Program-made: the position numbers and the translations under genes | From: Bettongia penicillata ogilbyi | Lineage: Eukaryota; Chordata; Mammalia; Diprotodontia; Potoroidae | NCBI GenBank assembly: GCA_023548195.1 | Contig: JAJHZJ010000082.1 | Coordinates: 1,518,001 to 1,582,000 of the forward strand | Direction of reading: 5' to 3' | Length of the DNA: 64,000 nt | Shown: positions 1 to 11,522 of the stretch, piece after piece | How the letters are laid out: each line of letters opens with the position of its first letter | Position numbering within the stretch: the first letter of the stretch is position 1 | Notes under the pieces: model-generated | Told to the model about the DNA's origin: nothing | Database searches by the model: none | What the model saw: only the letters and a program-made list of their open reading frames with translations

Positions 1-960
1 CCTTTGATTTAAATTGGATCTTTGTTTCTGTCTTTTCGACCAACTTCACTTACAGACATGATAGTAAGTGACTGAGTATGAGCATTTTAGTCATCTTTCT
101 TGCATAGCTCCAAACTGATATACAGAGTGGGTGAATTCATAGTTCTGCTCAAAGTGCATTGGTATGTCTGTTTTCTTATAGCTCTTCTAACAATGATTGT
201 TCCTGGTTTTTGGGGTCATTTTCCCTAATTTGTAGGTTGCAAAATAAGAGTTTAAACTTGTATTTTTTATTTAATTTTAGATTAAATTTATATTTAATTA
301 GATTTAAATTAAATATGAAAAAGTGATTTAGAGTGTATTTTTATGCAGGCATTTGTAGCTTATCATTCTTTCTTTGAAACTTCATTAATACACTTTGATT
401 ACCTCTCTATTGGGGGAATGGTTTTAGATATTTGTATCATTTCCCTATATATCTTGGATACCAGACTTTTATTGGTGATATTTGCTACAAAGACTCCCCC
501 ACCCCCAACAGATTCTCTTGTTGCTCTATCTGTATTACTTAGGTTCATATAAAAATTTTAGTTTATGTAATCAAAATGTCCTGTTCAGTGATCACATCTG
601 TCCCTTCTTTGGCTTAGAATTCTGATAGACATAATTGTGAAATATACCTACCTTTTCCCTATTTTCAAAAATGCATCATTTAAAATATGTTGTAATCTAC
701 ATATGCTGACCATTTTCCCGTGGGTCGCTTGCAATTCTGATTCTTCGGATGTTGTTGAATTGAAAGATGCTCAACCATAATCACAAGAAGGATGGAGTTA
801 AAAAGATGGGTTTTATTTCAAGAAGAAATTCAGTAGCCTGGGATGTTATACGTGTCTCCTAAATGTGATTAAGCCCATTCCCATTTCTCTATTCAGTTCT
901 AGCTCCAGTTCTTTATCTATATGAAGTACCTATAAGAAATATTTATCCATTTTTTTATTC
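1..960. other. no gene seen; AT-rich DNA
   Basis: No recognisable gene or repeat copy. Positions 255-316 are nearly pure A/T with several ATTTAAAT-like words. The short ORF at 343-552 has no domain and reads as chance. Confidence 0.6.
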
Positions 961-962
961 AT

Positions 963-1009
963 CATCCATCCATCCATCCATCCATCCATCCATCCATCCA
1001 TCCATCCAT
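963..1009. repeat. (CATC)n microsatellite
   Basis: About 11 tandem CATC units, nearly perfect. Confidence 0.95.
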
Positions 1010-1558
1010 TAACATAGATTAACTAATTCAATGGGCAGCCTATCTAGCTTTGTATTTTTGTATATATGTGTATATACACTCACATGTATGTATTCTTTTG
1101 CATCCACTTTCTTTTTCCATGGTCCACACCCACAATATATATTTTCATCCACTTGTGATTTGCAGATCTCTTTTGAGTGTCTATGGATCTTACTCAGGAA
1201 GCAGAGTATTGTACTTTGGAAATCTTCAAATGTTAGTCATATTTTTATTATTACAATCAGTAACACACTGGCTGCAAACAAGATTGTCTAGAAGACTTTG
1301 CTTTCTGTAGAGGACCCTTCTGTCACTTAGACTTGGTGAAGGACACCACATCAGTGCTAAACACCTTTGGGGAGGCATATGTCACTCTGCTTTATTTCTT
1401 GATTATAGGAGGGTCAAATTGTGGAAATCCTCTTCCTGACATGTTAATTAATTAAATCAATCAATCAATCAATTAATTCCTGACATTTTAAGATTAGAGT
1501 TAAACTTGTCCTTCTAAGTAAAATTTTAGAGCCACAAGGGATTTTAGATTAAAATGAA
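1010..1558. other. no gene seen; short (AATC)n tract
   Basis: Two overlapping 86-codon ORFs near 1031-1310 show no domain and have AT-driven composition. A short (AATC)n tract lies at about 1455-1478. Confidence 0.5.
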
Positions 1559-1795
1559 TTCTCTGTAAACATTTATTAGGAGCATACTATGTACTAGGTA
1601 TTATGCTAAGTACTGAGGGTACAAAGAGAAGCAGAAGACAGTCGTCCCTGTCTTTAGTTCAGCCCTCTCATTTGAAAGGGGAGGAAATTCAGTGGCAGAG
1701 AGATGAAATGACTTGTCTGAAGCCATCCAGCTAATGAAAGGTAGGACAAGAACCCAGGCATTCTGACACCCAGTCCTGAACTATTTTCACTGTAC
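1559..1795 (+). repeat. MIR-like SINE
   Basis: The left part carries the CORE-SINE phrase around ACATTTATTAGGAGCATACTA. The right part carries the MIR 3' half: a gaggaaa-like word, a degraded cctgcccaaggtcacacagct-like block, AACCCAGGCATTCTGAC and a final ACTGTACCATACTGC. It is diverged but nearly full length. Confidence 0.7.
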
Positions 1796-1879
1796 CATAC
1801 TGCTTCTGTGGATTCAAAGCTGTTCAGGAATGGCTTTGAGAAGACAGAAGCTACAACTCAATCAACAGAACAATTAATG

Positions 1880-2470
1880 TGATCTAAGTACAAGGCCATT
1901 GCCGCTTGCAGAGCCTCGGCAAACGTGAGAAATCAATTCTTCCCCAGTAAATGGAAATTAAAGAGCTTGAAAACATTGCACAGTCGGAAAACAAGCAGGA
2001 AGCCATCCTATCAGCATTTGGAGCAATTTGAATTTTGTCAATCTGCTGGCCCGATTAAGACAGATGAATGCTTCATTTGTGGGTTCCCCCTCTTTTTTTA
2101 AGGCTTCTCATAAAACAGTTACTGTTAGAATTTGTTTTTCTGCTCCGCAGGCCTCCATTTTAGTTCTTTCTTTATCGACAAGGATCAAGTCTCTAATTAG
2201 AGTTCAAAAATGATTCCTTTCCAAATGAAAACCATTTGTGAAAAGGCATTGAAGAGAATGTGCCTAAACACTGATACGTTTTCTAATTAGCTTTTTCAGT
2301 GGTGCTGGCTGTATAATTGGAGTGTATTACAGCAGATTCAAAGGAAAAAGCTTCCCTCTTAAAAAGAAATGATATCTTTTAGACTAGATGTTAAAACTGC
2401 CTTCATCCTAATTATTCCTTCTTAGAAATGAGCCATCAAAATGAAATGGGGGGATTAGCTGTGGTGGTTG
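1880..2470. promoter_or_regulatory. candidate conserved non-coding element
   Basis: This block matches no repeat I recognise and has the mixed composition typical of conserved vertebrate enhancers. It contains two CTAATTAG homeodomain-type cores, one inside the perfect 12-bp palindrome CTCTAATTAGAG (2191-2202) and one at 2283-2290. An ORF of 61 codons at 2028-2213 has no domain. Regulatory function is inference from appearance only; no conservation data are available here. Confidence 0.35.
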
Positions 2471-2682
2471 AAGCTGTTTTTGTTATTAAACCTATTGCTG
2501 ACCCTTTCTTTTTACCTTGGGCTGTTCTAATTTGGGCTGTGATCCATTCAGATGCTATGAGATAAACAGAGTCTGGTTTTCAGAAAACAGACCAGGAGCT
2601 CCTTAAACATAATATAGACTGTTTTTCTTAGGTTCCAAATGGAACCAATTTCTTAACAGTCATTGTTCACATTTTTGCAGTA

Positions 2683-2955
2683 GAGATAGCTGGTGATGTA
2701 GTGGATAGAATGCTGAACCTGGAGTCAGGAGAAATTGAGTTTGAATTTGGCGTCAGACATTTATTAGTTGTACGGTCTAAGGTAAGACATTTAATCTTTT
2801 TTTGACTCAGCTTCCTCAACAGTAAAATGGGGATAGTAATAGCACTCACCTTTCAGGCTTGTTGTAAGGATAAAAATAACATATTTTCTAAAAAAAAATA
2901 AGCACTTAGCATAATGTCTGGCCATAGTAGGACTTCTATATAAATGTTTGCTCCC
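2683..2955 (+). repeat. tRNA-derived SINE with L2/MIR-type tail
   Basis: Starts with the shared marsupial SINE head (TAGTGGATAGAATGCTGAAC, then CTGGAGTCAGGAG), continues through CTCAACAGTAAAATGGGGAT, and ends in a tail resembling L2/MIR 3' ends (AAGCACTTAGCATAATGTCT, then TATATAAATG). Confidence 0.8.
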
Positions 2956-3431
2956 TTCCCTTCTCTCCTTGAAGGTCTTAAAAGTGTTTTCTTCATAATA
3001 TTCATACAAGGTGACCAGTATAATCATAATTATGCCATTTTGGATAAAATGCAATTGAGTTTCAGAGAAATGAAGACTATTACTCATGGTCTCGCATCCT
3101 GTGAATGTCAAAGTTATGACTTGAAAACAGATTTTTGTACAAGTCTGGTGTTCTTACCAATATACCACAGTGACTCAACACTGGGCTCCCAAACTTTCCT
3201 GTGCATGGCCCACTTGGAGGCTCCAATTTATTTACTCTAACTACTCCTGGTTTGGAATTCCCCCAGGGGCAATGTCCTCCTAAATTGCTCTCTTCTTTCC
3301 CCAGTCTAACCCTTGTCATTTTGTGTTGTTGGGTAGAGAAAAATGTGGTAGAGCTCTGGAGTAGGTAACAGGAAGGACAAAGAACAAGGCTAGAATGGCA
3401 GGTATGATCTCTTTCCATGAGGTCTTAATTC

Positions 3432-3640
3432 ATTCATGTTGCATCTATTAAATTTCTGTTGTGTACCAGGTGCTGAACTTACAAAAGATATGTTCCCTCT
3501 ATCCATGGAGCTTACCTTTATAGTAAGGTATTGTGCTAGGGGTTCTGTGGCAGGTTGGCCAAGGCTCTTTACTTTAGACCAATCACTGGATTAGATGGTG
3601 TCTAAGGTCACTTAAAGCTTTAACATTCTGATTCTGGGGT
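3432..3640 (+). repeat. MIR-like fragment followed by SINE tail
   Basis: Positions 3432-3530 resemble the CORE-SINE 5' phrase (tattaaatttctgttgtgta, then CCAGGTGCTGAA). About 3545-3640 resemble the tail seen in other local SINEs (ATTAGATGGTGTCTAAGGTC). Confidence 0.5.
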
Positions 3641-4099
3641 TTGAATTTACAAAAAGGAACTCCCCCCATTTTTCTCAAGGTCAGATGGATACATTTTGTA
3701 GGGGAACCACAATTCAACACTTTCTTACCTTCTTTGTTTTGCTTACCATTTTAGTATGGAGTGTTCAGAGAGGACTAGTACCTCTCATGAGAGGGCTTGC
3801 TTTTCAGGGATGCTCATTTGTCTTTGCTGTCCACTTGCCATGCAACTCTCACCTGTGGCTCTAAGAAGTTGTAGCTTGCACAATGGCCACACCCTGGCAA
3901 AACTCTCTTGGCAGATGGGCTAAACCAGGTTGAACTTCAAACCCTTTGGTGAGTTAGAGGGATCTCTACCCAAAGCGTGTGAAGACTTCCTCTGCTGCAA
4001 TAGGTAGATGAGAACAGTTTGTTCCAACCGGTCATGAAAGTGGCTGAAGTAGGTACCACAGAGTGCTTAGAGACTGTTCACGAATCAAAGATGCCACCG
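3641..4099. other. no gene seen
   Basis: Unclassified sequence with no open frame of note and no clear repeat match. Confidence 0.5.
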
Positions 4100-4295
4100 T
4101 CATCCCCTGCATTCCAAGCCATCACTGGTTGTCTTGATTTTTTTCTGCCACTGGACTTCAATGACTGCAGAAGAGAGAGTGAGGCTGGCGACTTTGTGCA
4201 ACTCTTCGTCACTTGAATCCAGTTGATGCACTAGTGAAGACATCTCCTGTGATGTTACTGTTCCTCTTTGAAAATGAAGGATAAACAGCAAGTAT
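4100..4295 (+). repeat. SINE 3' portion, GAATGAAGGA-type tail
   Basis: Resembles the tail of the SINE at 24821-25132: GCCACTGGACTTCAATGACT, then GAGAGTGAGGCTGGCGACTT, ending TTTGAAAATGAAGGATAAAC. The tRNA-like head is missing. The short ORFs here on both strands lie within this repeat. Confidence 0.65.
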
Positions 4296-4344
4296 GTCTA
4301 AGAATCCCACCCAAGTACCCACTAGCAAATAGCCTTTTAGGACC

Positions 4345-4790
4345 TCTCACTTGATTACTAGTGCCTTTCCTTCCAAGATTATCTTCCACTTGCTTTGCAA
4401 TTATCTTGTATGATTTTCTATATATCTTTCCCTTTAGAACTAAATCTCCTTGAAACAGGGGATGTTTGTTTTCTGTGACATCTGACAAAATACCTGCACC
4501 TTCTTTCTTTGTCTCTGGGCTGATTCGCCCATCCCAGTCTTCCCTCATGCTAGCAGGTTTATTCCCCAGAAGAAGGCTGACCATTACCACAACTATGTGG
4601 CTCCAATCAATTCTTTTTTCAGAATTCAAGGGGTAATCCTGGTATGTATAACCGCCTCCAACTCACTGCTGTAGCTCTTGAACCCTGGCAGGGTGCTTCC
4701 CATTTGTAAAGAATCAATCACTATAACAGCATTAACTCTTAGCATAGTCCCTGGTATATAGTATGCTACAAATACTAGTTGATGGACCTG
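4345..4790 (+). repeat. L2 3'-end fragments
   Basis: Two phrases of the L2 3' UTR are visible: TCCTTGAAACAGGGGATG near 4449 and AGCATAGTCCCTGGTATATA near 4741. The order suits L2 on the plus strand, but the gap between them is too long, so an insertion or rearrangement is likely. Confidence 0.5.
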
Positions 4791-4795
4791 AAACA

Positions 4796-5884
4796 GTGAG
4801 TAAATAATAAAACAAGACTGAATAATTATATATGTATTAGCAGGAAAAGGCAGGAATAACTATAAGTTTTGCTCAGTAGAAGGAGGAAATAAGAAGAATC
4901 TTACCATTTACTCAGAAGGCTTGAGCAGGAATAACTGAAATACAAGTTTACCCATAAACCTGAGTCAAACATTCCCACAAATGCATACCATGTCCATGGG
5001 GTAGAGTGAGAACATGGAAATCTTGCAATGTGGCACATAAACAGAGAAACCCATGTTCCCAGGGCAATTCATGACTCTATACAGCTGGTCTTTTTTTGAT
5101 GTCCTAGATCTCTTTAGAGAATACTTTGCACAATGTGTTAACTTCTGGAAAAAAAGCCACTTTTCTGCCATCTGTTCCCTGCTCTCACAGCTCTCCTACT
5201 GGGCAAAAAGCCTCTTTTCTCCTACTCTTGGGTTGCTGAAGCAGTGACAAACTCTTTTAGCACATAGCTACCCTTGGTAGAGTGCTGAGAAAATGTTATG
5301 ATCTTTCAATTTCCTTAAGATGGCGAACTAGCAAACTCCTCAAATCTGCCCTATGGCTCTGAGGAGTTTCTCCCTGTGAAACCGCAGATAGCAATAGTCA
5401 CATAGTCTGTTTCCAACAAGTTCTTTCAGTAGCAGAGACTTCTGCTTTGTTTAATCAGCAAAACCAAACCTCTTCTGAAAACAAGACAAATACAAAACCT
5501 GTCTTTTCTCCTCAGTTTCTCCCTCTTTTCTAGAAAGATATCTGGAGGATAACATAATAGCCCTTGAAAAGTTTCCCTTCTCTGGCAGAAGATGGAACTA
5601 GAGAGCACCAAATCCATAGAGTTCTCTATACCGCAGCAAAATTCAGCTCCCTTCCAAGAAGCTTCTAGCATCTAAAGAACCTACTAGGTTTCAATCAGCC
5701 AACATTACTTCAAAGGTTGCTTTTTCTTTGAATGGTTTTTTTAGAGTATTCATCTGAGTAGCAATTCGCTATCTGTTCTTTAGAGCAGCCAGTATCTGCT
5801 CAACATTTTATCTGAGGGATTGTGCTTTTTCTTAAGTGGATATTGATTAATTTCCATTCATATAAATATACTTTTTCTGCCCCT
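4796..5884. other. no gene seen
   Basis: Unclassified. Several short ORFs on both strands show no domain. The stretch at 5290-5700 could be an old LTR remnant, but I found no terminal or signal motifs to support that. Confidence 0.45.
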
Positions 5885-5998
5885 TTAAGCAACCAGAATG
5901 TTAAAGGTGCAATGTCTTACATTTCTATACCCAGTATTTAGCACAGTTCCTAACATGGAACAAGATCTTAATAAATGTCTTGATTGATTGATAACTTT
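5885..5998 (+). repeat. L2 3' end
   Basis: Ends in the characteristic phrase ATTTAGCACAGTTCCTAACA, then TTAATAAATGTCTTGATTGA, with a TTGA-type tail. Confidence 0.75.
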
Positions 5999-6532
5999 AT
6001 AGATTTCACTTTGAAATGCACTGTTCCAGAAGACAGTTAAGAACGATGAAGGGTTCATTTTCATTTTGATTCTCTAAAGAGCACTCTGTTCCTGGGTTAC
6101 TCTACATTCCTTGTCACTCCATAGAATCCAGGGTCTCCCTTCACTTGTAAATACCACCATTGCTTTGAGGCACACTGTAGGTCTAGGTCCATGTCTATTC
6201 AAAACCATTACTCATAGGCTACCAGGATGCATTTCTTTTTCCACTCAACCAGAAGATGCATTGGTTTAATGCAAGACATTTAATTAAACAGCACTGAAAG
6301 ATAACTGACAGGAAAAATTTCTGTATCTATATGCCACCATCAACAGGGAAGGGAGCATATGTGAGGAACACATTACCACAGAACCCAAGTGTTGAGGTAC
6401 ATACATAAGCAACAAAAGTGGTTGGACCCAATGCGAGCCTGGTTCAAATAATATCTCTGTTAGGAGAACTACTCTGTCCTTTGGTGATCTCATTGGGTCA
6501 GTTCCTTTCTCCACCGAGCCAGGATCTTCTAC
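5999..6532. other. no gene seen
   Basis: Unclassified. The minus-strand ORF at 6284-6514 shows no domain. Confidence 0.5.
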
Positions 6533-6738
6533 TCTCCCTCTTTCAGATTACCTTCTAACTACCTTGTATATATCTTGTATGTGTCTAGTTATTCACATGG
6601 TATTACGTGTATTTCAATCCAACTTCCTTGAAAGTAGAGACTGTTTTTGTTTTTATTTTTGGCTTTTCTTTGTATACCCAACACTTTTACAGTACCCGGC
6701 ACATAATAAGTGTTTAATAAATGTTCTTCTCCACTGAC
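6533..6738 (+). repeat. L2 3' UTR and end
   Basis: L2 3' UTR phrases occur in order: CTTGTATATATCTTGTATGT, TTCCTTGAAAGTAGAGACTG, ACCCGGCACATAATAAGTG and TTTAATAAATG. Confidence 0.8.
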
Positions 6739-7057
6739 TATTCACTTAGACAACTCCGCAGCTCCTGGTTGTCTCCGTGGAATTTATTCTTGCTGCTTCT
6801 TTGGGACCTCTACTGCCTTGTACTCTGCTACCATCTGCCTGAGCGCCATTTCTAAGTAGTTTTTCTCCGTGTAGTGAGAGTTTGTTCAAACCTAGTGTTA
6901 TGCAGCTATGGCTAGAAAACCAGTTAGCAAAAACTAATAGAATCCTTCAGACTAAGACTGATTCTAACCCTGACCCTAAGTGTGCAGCTTCTTCTCTCAG
7001 AATTCCCTTCCTTCTCTTCCATCTCCTAATTTAGGATTATGGTTAGGGAGGGGTTCC
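6739..7057. other. no gene seen
   Basis: Unclassified non-coding sequence; nothing recognised. Confidence 0.5.
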
Positions 7058-7119
7058 TCCGTCCTCCCTCCCTCCCTCCCTTCCTCCCTTCCTCCTTCCT
7101 TTCTTTCTTCTTCCTCCTC
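7058..7119. repeat. (CCTT/CTTCC)n polypyrimidine tract
   Basis: Imperfect tandem CCTCC/CTTCC units giving a pyrimidine-only stretch. It explains the serine/proline-rich ORF at 6980-7168. Confidence 0.9.
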
Positions 7120-7254
7120 CTCTTTTTTATCACTAACAATCCCCTTCCCCCAAATAGAAGCCTTATGAAACTGTTCTAGTTATCACTCACCACCCTAAAA
7201 AAAAGGAGCTCTCCTTCCACTCACATATTGCATTTTCATAATGGACTTTGTATT

Positions 7255-7600
7255 ATAGTTATTTGTGCTTCTGCCTTCACCTTTCTTCCCTCGATTAGAC
7301 TTTAAACTCACTGAGCCCAGAGAAAGGAACTGAGTTCAAATTCAGTCTCAGATATGTGCTAGTTGTGGGATCCTGGGCAAGTCACTTAACCTCTGTCTGC
7401 TTTAGTTTCCTCAACTGTAAAGTGGGGATAGCAGTAACATCCACCTTGCAGAACTGTTGTGAGCAACAAATGAGGTAATATCTGTAAAGTGCTCAGCAAA
7501 GGGCGTGGTATATAGTAGGTGCTACATAAACACTTATTCTGTCCTTCCCTTCCTATTTCTCTCAATGCCTTGTGCATAGTAATGTTTGTTGAATGAATAC
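7255..7600 (+). repeat. L2 3' end split by a SINE
   Basis: The left piece (7255-7327) carries GATTAGACTTTAAACTCACT. The right piece (7552-7600) carries TGCCTTGTGCATAGTAATG and TTTGTTGAATGAAT. A SINE copy fills the gap. Confidence 0.65.
7328..7551 (+). repeat. tRNA-derived SINE with L2/MIR-type tail
   Basis: Carries GGAACTGAGTTCAAATTCAG, TCCTGGGCAAGTCACTTAAC, GTAAAGTGGGGATAGCAGTA and a tail with AAAGTGCTCAGCAAAG. It lies inside an older L2 end. The extreme 5' head is missing. Confidence 0.75.
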
Positions 7601-9567
7601 CTTGACCTGCCTCACATTTAGGGACATGCTACGATGCATGGAACCCTGGCTCAGTTCACCACCTCCTGAGGGTTTCTGAAAGGCAGATAGCCACTAATGC
7701 ATTTTAAAAAAGAAATCTATCATGCAAATTTAATTTGCTAAAAAGCTTATGAATAAATGACCTAAACCACTTTCTAATCATTTTTTTTAAAAATGGCATA
7801 ATTGGGTGATGGTGGTCATTGGGCGGGCATTTAGGCCTGGGTTGGAAAGCTTTTGACATCCTGCCCCAGGAACCTAGACGTCTTCCTCTGGCACTCCTGC
7901 TCCTTACAATTTATAAATGTTTTTGGCTTACCCATGAGCATAGGGAGAGCATCAATCACCTTGGCCTTTTGATGCTTTGACCTCTAAAGGTTAGAGTTGA
8001 CATTTTAATTTAACACTTGGGCATTCAAATCCATTCCTTGTATTTGATAGGGTTGGAGTGGTGTTCCTGGGAGGACCAGAGCACACATTAGTTGAGCCTG
8101 TCAGAGTGTGACAGGTAAAACCCAGGCTGCCTCCAGAATGATGTTGCGGGTACTTCGCTAGTCCTATTGAGGGGGAGCTGCATTTCGCATTATGCTGTGT
8201 GTTCCACCATCTCATCATCTTGGAGATGGAAATATACAAATGAAGACATAAGAAAAACCTAGGGTCTTGTCTGTGGAGGTAAGAAAACCCAGGAGAGGAA
8301 GCAGCTGATTTAAAAGAGATCTAACTTTGAAGCTTTCATTTTGGTTAGAATTTATGAACTTAGAAAGAGAGGGGAATGAATACAGTGTGTGCTTTCCATT
8401 CTGAACTCCCTCAGTGGTACAGACACTAAATTTTCAGGATGCTTTCAGTATAATGTAAACCCTGGAACTTTCCTGTGGGAGATATGAAATACTATAGAAG
8501 AATGGTTACAAGTAGGCTGTGGACCCAACGTAGAGCAAATGATGATGACACTGGGGTCATTTGCAGGCAAAAGAGGGGAAATTCTTATTGTCTGGACTCT
8601 AATGAGTATCTGGGATTACAGAAAAGGGTGAGAGGTCACAACGGGCTTAAATAAATATCAAAATCAACATAGGGCTCCTGCACCTTTTACGGGAGTAGAG
8701 TGAAGCTGGGAGTTGTGTTCTCTAGGCAAATTATTTTCTCTGGTCTTATTGTGATTGTGTTAGGCTATTACATCGATGAGTTGGGAGGTCAAAAGAAACC
8801 ATTAGTAAGGCTGATTGGATGAAATCCTATATAGAGGTAAAACATGGTAGGGACAGAGAATTTATATTCCCTTGGTACCTTTTGAAAATTGTACCTACTG
8901 TGTATTGACGGTCACAGGAAGCTTTTAGTTTTTATTTAAAACATGACAAATATTTTACATGCTAGGGAGAACAGGAATTTCTGACCTTAAAAATATAAAA
9001 GGTAACATTCAAAATATATCATTATTTCCTGCAAAATTTTAATTATTCTAGAGTAGTTGCTACACTGAAGGAACCTAAAGAGTCCATCAACCACCTTGGA
9101 CTTGCATACACTTGATCTCAGTGCCAAGCATGGCATGAATTAAATTGTAAAGCAACACAGAGGAAAATGGTAAAATATTGTAAATGATATCATCTTTCAG
9201 CAATAGTGACTAAGAAATGAAAGTAAAAACAAATCTGGAGAAAGTTTGGCATGACACCCAAACAGTATTCTGGTAAATATTTAACAACCGGCACCCCCAA
9301 ACAATAAAAAAATACACATGACATACTTTTAAGTTCAATATGCATTACTAACATTTCCCCCATTGCTTTCTTAAGTCTGCACAATCCACAAGACAATAAA
9401 CCAAACCCTGATTTGTATTATTTGCTAGTTTCTGAGATGCGAATGCTCACACTTAAAAATTTACCATCAATTATTTCCTGCTGACCCAAACTGGCTCCAG
9501 TGCAGCACTGCTAATAGTTCAGTCCCTAATGTGTTATATAAGGAAGCTAATGTAATAATGCAATAAT
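7601..9567. other. no gene seen; possible conserved block at 7690-7990
   Basis: No coding sequence or clear repeat. Positions 7690-7990 contain AT-rich words such as GCATAATTGGGTGATGG beside unique GC-mixed sequence, which is compatible with a conserved element but unproven. The remainder is unclassified. Minus-strand ORFs at 7991-8239 and 9190-9396 have no domains. Confidence 0.4.
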
Positions 9568-9627
9568 AATGCACAGGGCGCACACAAGGTAGCCAATGCA
9601 GGCTACCTTGTGTGTTCCTTGTGCATT
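9568..9627. other. 60-nt near-perfect hairpin
   Basis: Two 27-nt arms (9568-9594 and 9601-9627) surround a 6-nt loop, AATGCA. By hand pairing there are 24 Watson-Crick pairs, two G-T wobbles and one mismatch; pairing stops abruptly at both outer ends. The best-paired inner part is ACACAAGGTAGCC against GGCTACCTTGTGT. Such a structure could be a pre-miRNA-like transcript, a minimal palindromic MITE or a chance inverted duplication. The loop is short for a typical miRNA precursor, and there are no lower-stem pairs beyond the 27. Confidence 0.85.
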
Positions 9628-9699
9628 CCATCTCTCTAGACATCTCGAAGCAGAAGGGGGTGACCATTGATACTGTTTTTGTAGAGGGAATTTTCACAT

Positions 9700-9772
9700 A
9701 GGTAGAGGTTGAAGTAGATGACTTTAGAATTCCTTTTGAACTCTGAAATTTAAAGATCCTACTATTTTGTGA
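9700..9772 (+). repeat. SINE tail remnant
   Basis: Carries TTGAAGTAGATGACTTTAGA and TTAAAGATCCTACTATTTTG, a degraded form of the tail with the block GACCTCTGAGGTCCCTTCCA found in several marsupial SINE copies. Confidence 0.5.
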
Positions 9773-10276
9773 TTATGAAGATAAAAGTAGGAAGAATGGT
9801 TGATCCAGACCAAGTATGTGCTGAAGGAATGCGTGTTAGAGCTGACACAATCTTGATGACATTGAGGGACCATTTTAGAGAGGACTTCATGGTAATACTA
9901 AAAGAGTGGGACAATGTATGAAAATATGAAAATAATATCTCAGGAAGATAATCGGGGGGACATCAATAACTCTTGGTCCACATGTCTACTTTCCCTTAGT
10001 TATAAAATCTCTAGGAAAAAGATCTTAAAATATATCAAAGATATCCTTGATTAAAATATGAGAAGGAAACAGACAGGCTTTTATAAATGTTTTTTACAGC
10101 AGGTCACATCTTTATCTATGGTCACATAATTTATTGAAAGGTTCAAAGAATACAAGATCCTAAAATTTTCAATTTTTGTTGAATTTTTAAAAAAGTAATT
10201 GATTCTGACACAGCAGACTAAAAGTCAGCATTAAAGGATTCCCTTCAGTCGGGAATCTCTGATGTACATATTAAAA
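9773..10276. other. no gene seen
   Basis: Unclassified AT-rich sequence. Confidence 0.5.
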
Positions 10277-10500
10277 TTCATTCATTTATTCAACAAACAT
10301 TTGTTAAGTGACGGCTGTTACCAAGTAATTTGCTGAATGCTAAGGGTGTAAGGACGAAAAGATGAAATGGTCCTTGTTTTCATGAAGCTTAGATTTTATT
10401 GTTTGGATTGGTGGTAGGAAAGAACATATACAAAGAACTGATTATACAAGAGATTAGGATAAATACAAGCTGAGAATAGGTGACCCTTTTATTGTAAACA
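10277..10500 (+). repeat. MIR-related CORE-SINE
   Basis: Opens with TTCATTTATTCAACAAACAT, continues with GCTGAATGCTAAGGGTGTAA and CCTTGTTTTCATGAAGCTTA, then an extended 3' region (AGAACATATACAAAGA) typical of this marsupial family. Confidence 0.65.
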
Positions 10501-11089
10501 TCAAGAAAGACAGAAAACAGAAAGAAGTATGATCTCCAGACATGTTGGTACTATCATGGGTATTTCTTGCAAAGTTTCAAAGGAAGCAAGATTTCTTAAA
10601 GCTAATGAAGTCCTCCAACGAGTGCTGTTTATGGAGAATATTGTACTTACATCATAACAGTGTATCATAGTGTCTTATATGAGATTCATGACTATTTAAC
10701 AGAAGTCAGTTTATAAATTTATAAGGGAAAACTAAATACATTAAAAAATACCAGTTTAGATTATTGCGTATGATTGTTTATCCAATCCATTGATTTGTTG
10801 CATTGCTACATTTATCTTGGATGGGCTCAGCAGAAGACTCTTGAGTTGGACCCAGAATTCAACAAGAGAGTTGATTTCCTGTGAAAAAATCCAGAGTTTT
10901 TAATGATCCCAAACTAGTTCCCAGGACAAAATTGTATCTTTTAAGTGAAGTTATTCTCCTGGTAATCCCATATCATTCCCTACTTTGGAACATGGAAGTC
11001 TCTATAAAATTAAAGTTATGGGTGATCCATGGATGTATAGTGGCTACCAATAAAGCTGCAGCATATATCCAGTATTTAGTGGAAGGAGT
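10501..11089. other. no gene seen
   Basis: Unclassified. The ORF at 10881-11183 runs from here into the next SINE and is not a gene. Confidence 0.5.
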
Positions 11090-11343
11090 GGGACAGCTAG
11101 GTGGCACAGTGGAAAGGGTTTCTGGTCTGGAGTCGGGAAGACTTGAGTTCAAATCTGCCCTCAGATATTTCCTAGCTATGTGACCCTAGGAGAGGCACTT
11201 AACCCTGTTTCCCTTGATTTCCTCATCTGTAAAATGAAACGGAGAAGGAAATGGCAAACCACTCCAGTATCTTTGCAAGAAACTCCCAAATGAAATCGCA
11301 AAGAGCAAGATACCATTGGAAATGACTAAACAACATTAACAAA
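11090..11343 (+). repeat. tRNA-derived SINE with RTE/BovB-like tail
   Basis: The head GGACAGCTAGGTGGCACAGT is well kept and the middle carries TTCCTCATCTGTAAAATG. The tail GGCAAACCACTCCAGTATCT through AATGACTAAACAACA resembles the 3' end of RTE/BovB LINEs, which suggests mobilisation by an RTE enzyme. Confidence 0.9.
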
Positions 11344-11480
11344 GCTGGCTATACGAGTGTCAATGACTGGAAATGTCTCCATACACTTGGCCCATCCTAG
11401 CATCTTGGTTAAAAAGACTAAAATATTTATTTGACCATTTGAAGTTTAAAAATCCACTTCGGTTTAAATATTTGTATACT

Positions 11481-11483
11481 GTG

Positions 11484-11522
<39 letters not shown>
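11481..11522. repeat. (GT)n microsatellite
   Basis: About 20 GT units with one GC interruption. Confidence 0.95.

Noticed and set aside
5290..5700. Possible LTR remnant
   Set aside because: No paired TATA and poly-A signals in order, no TG..CA ends and no flanking duplication.
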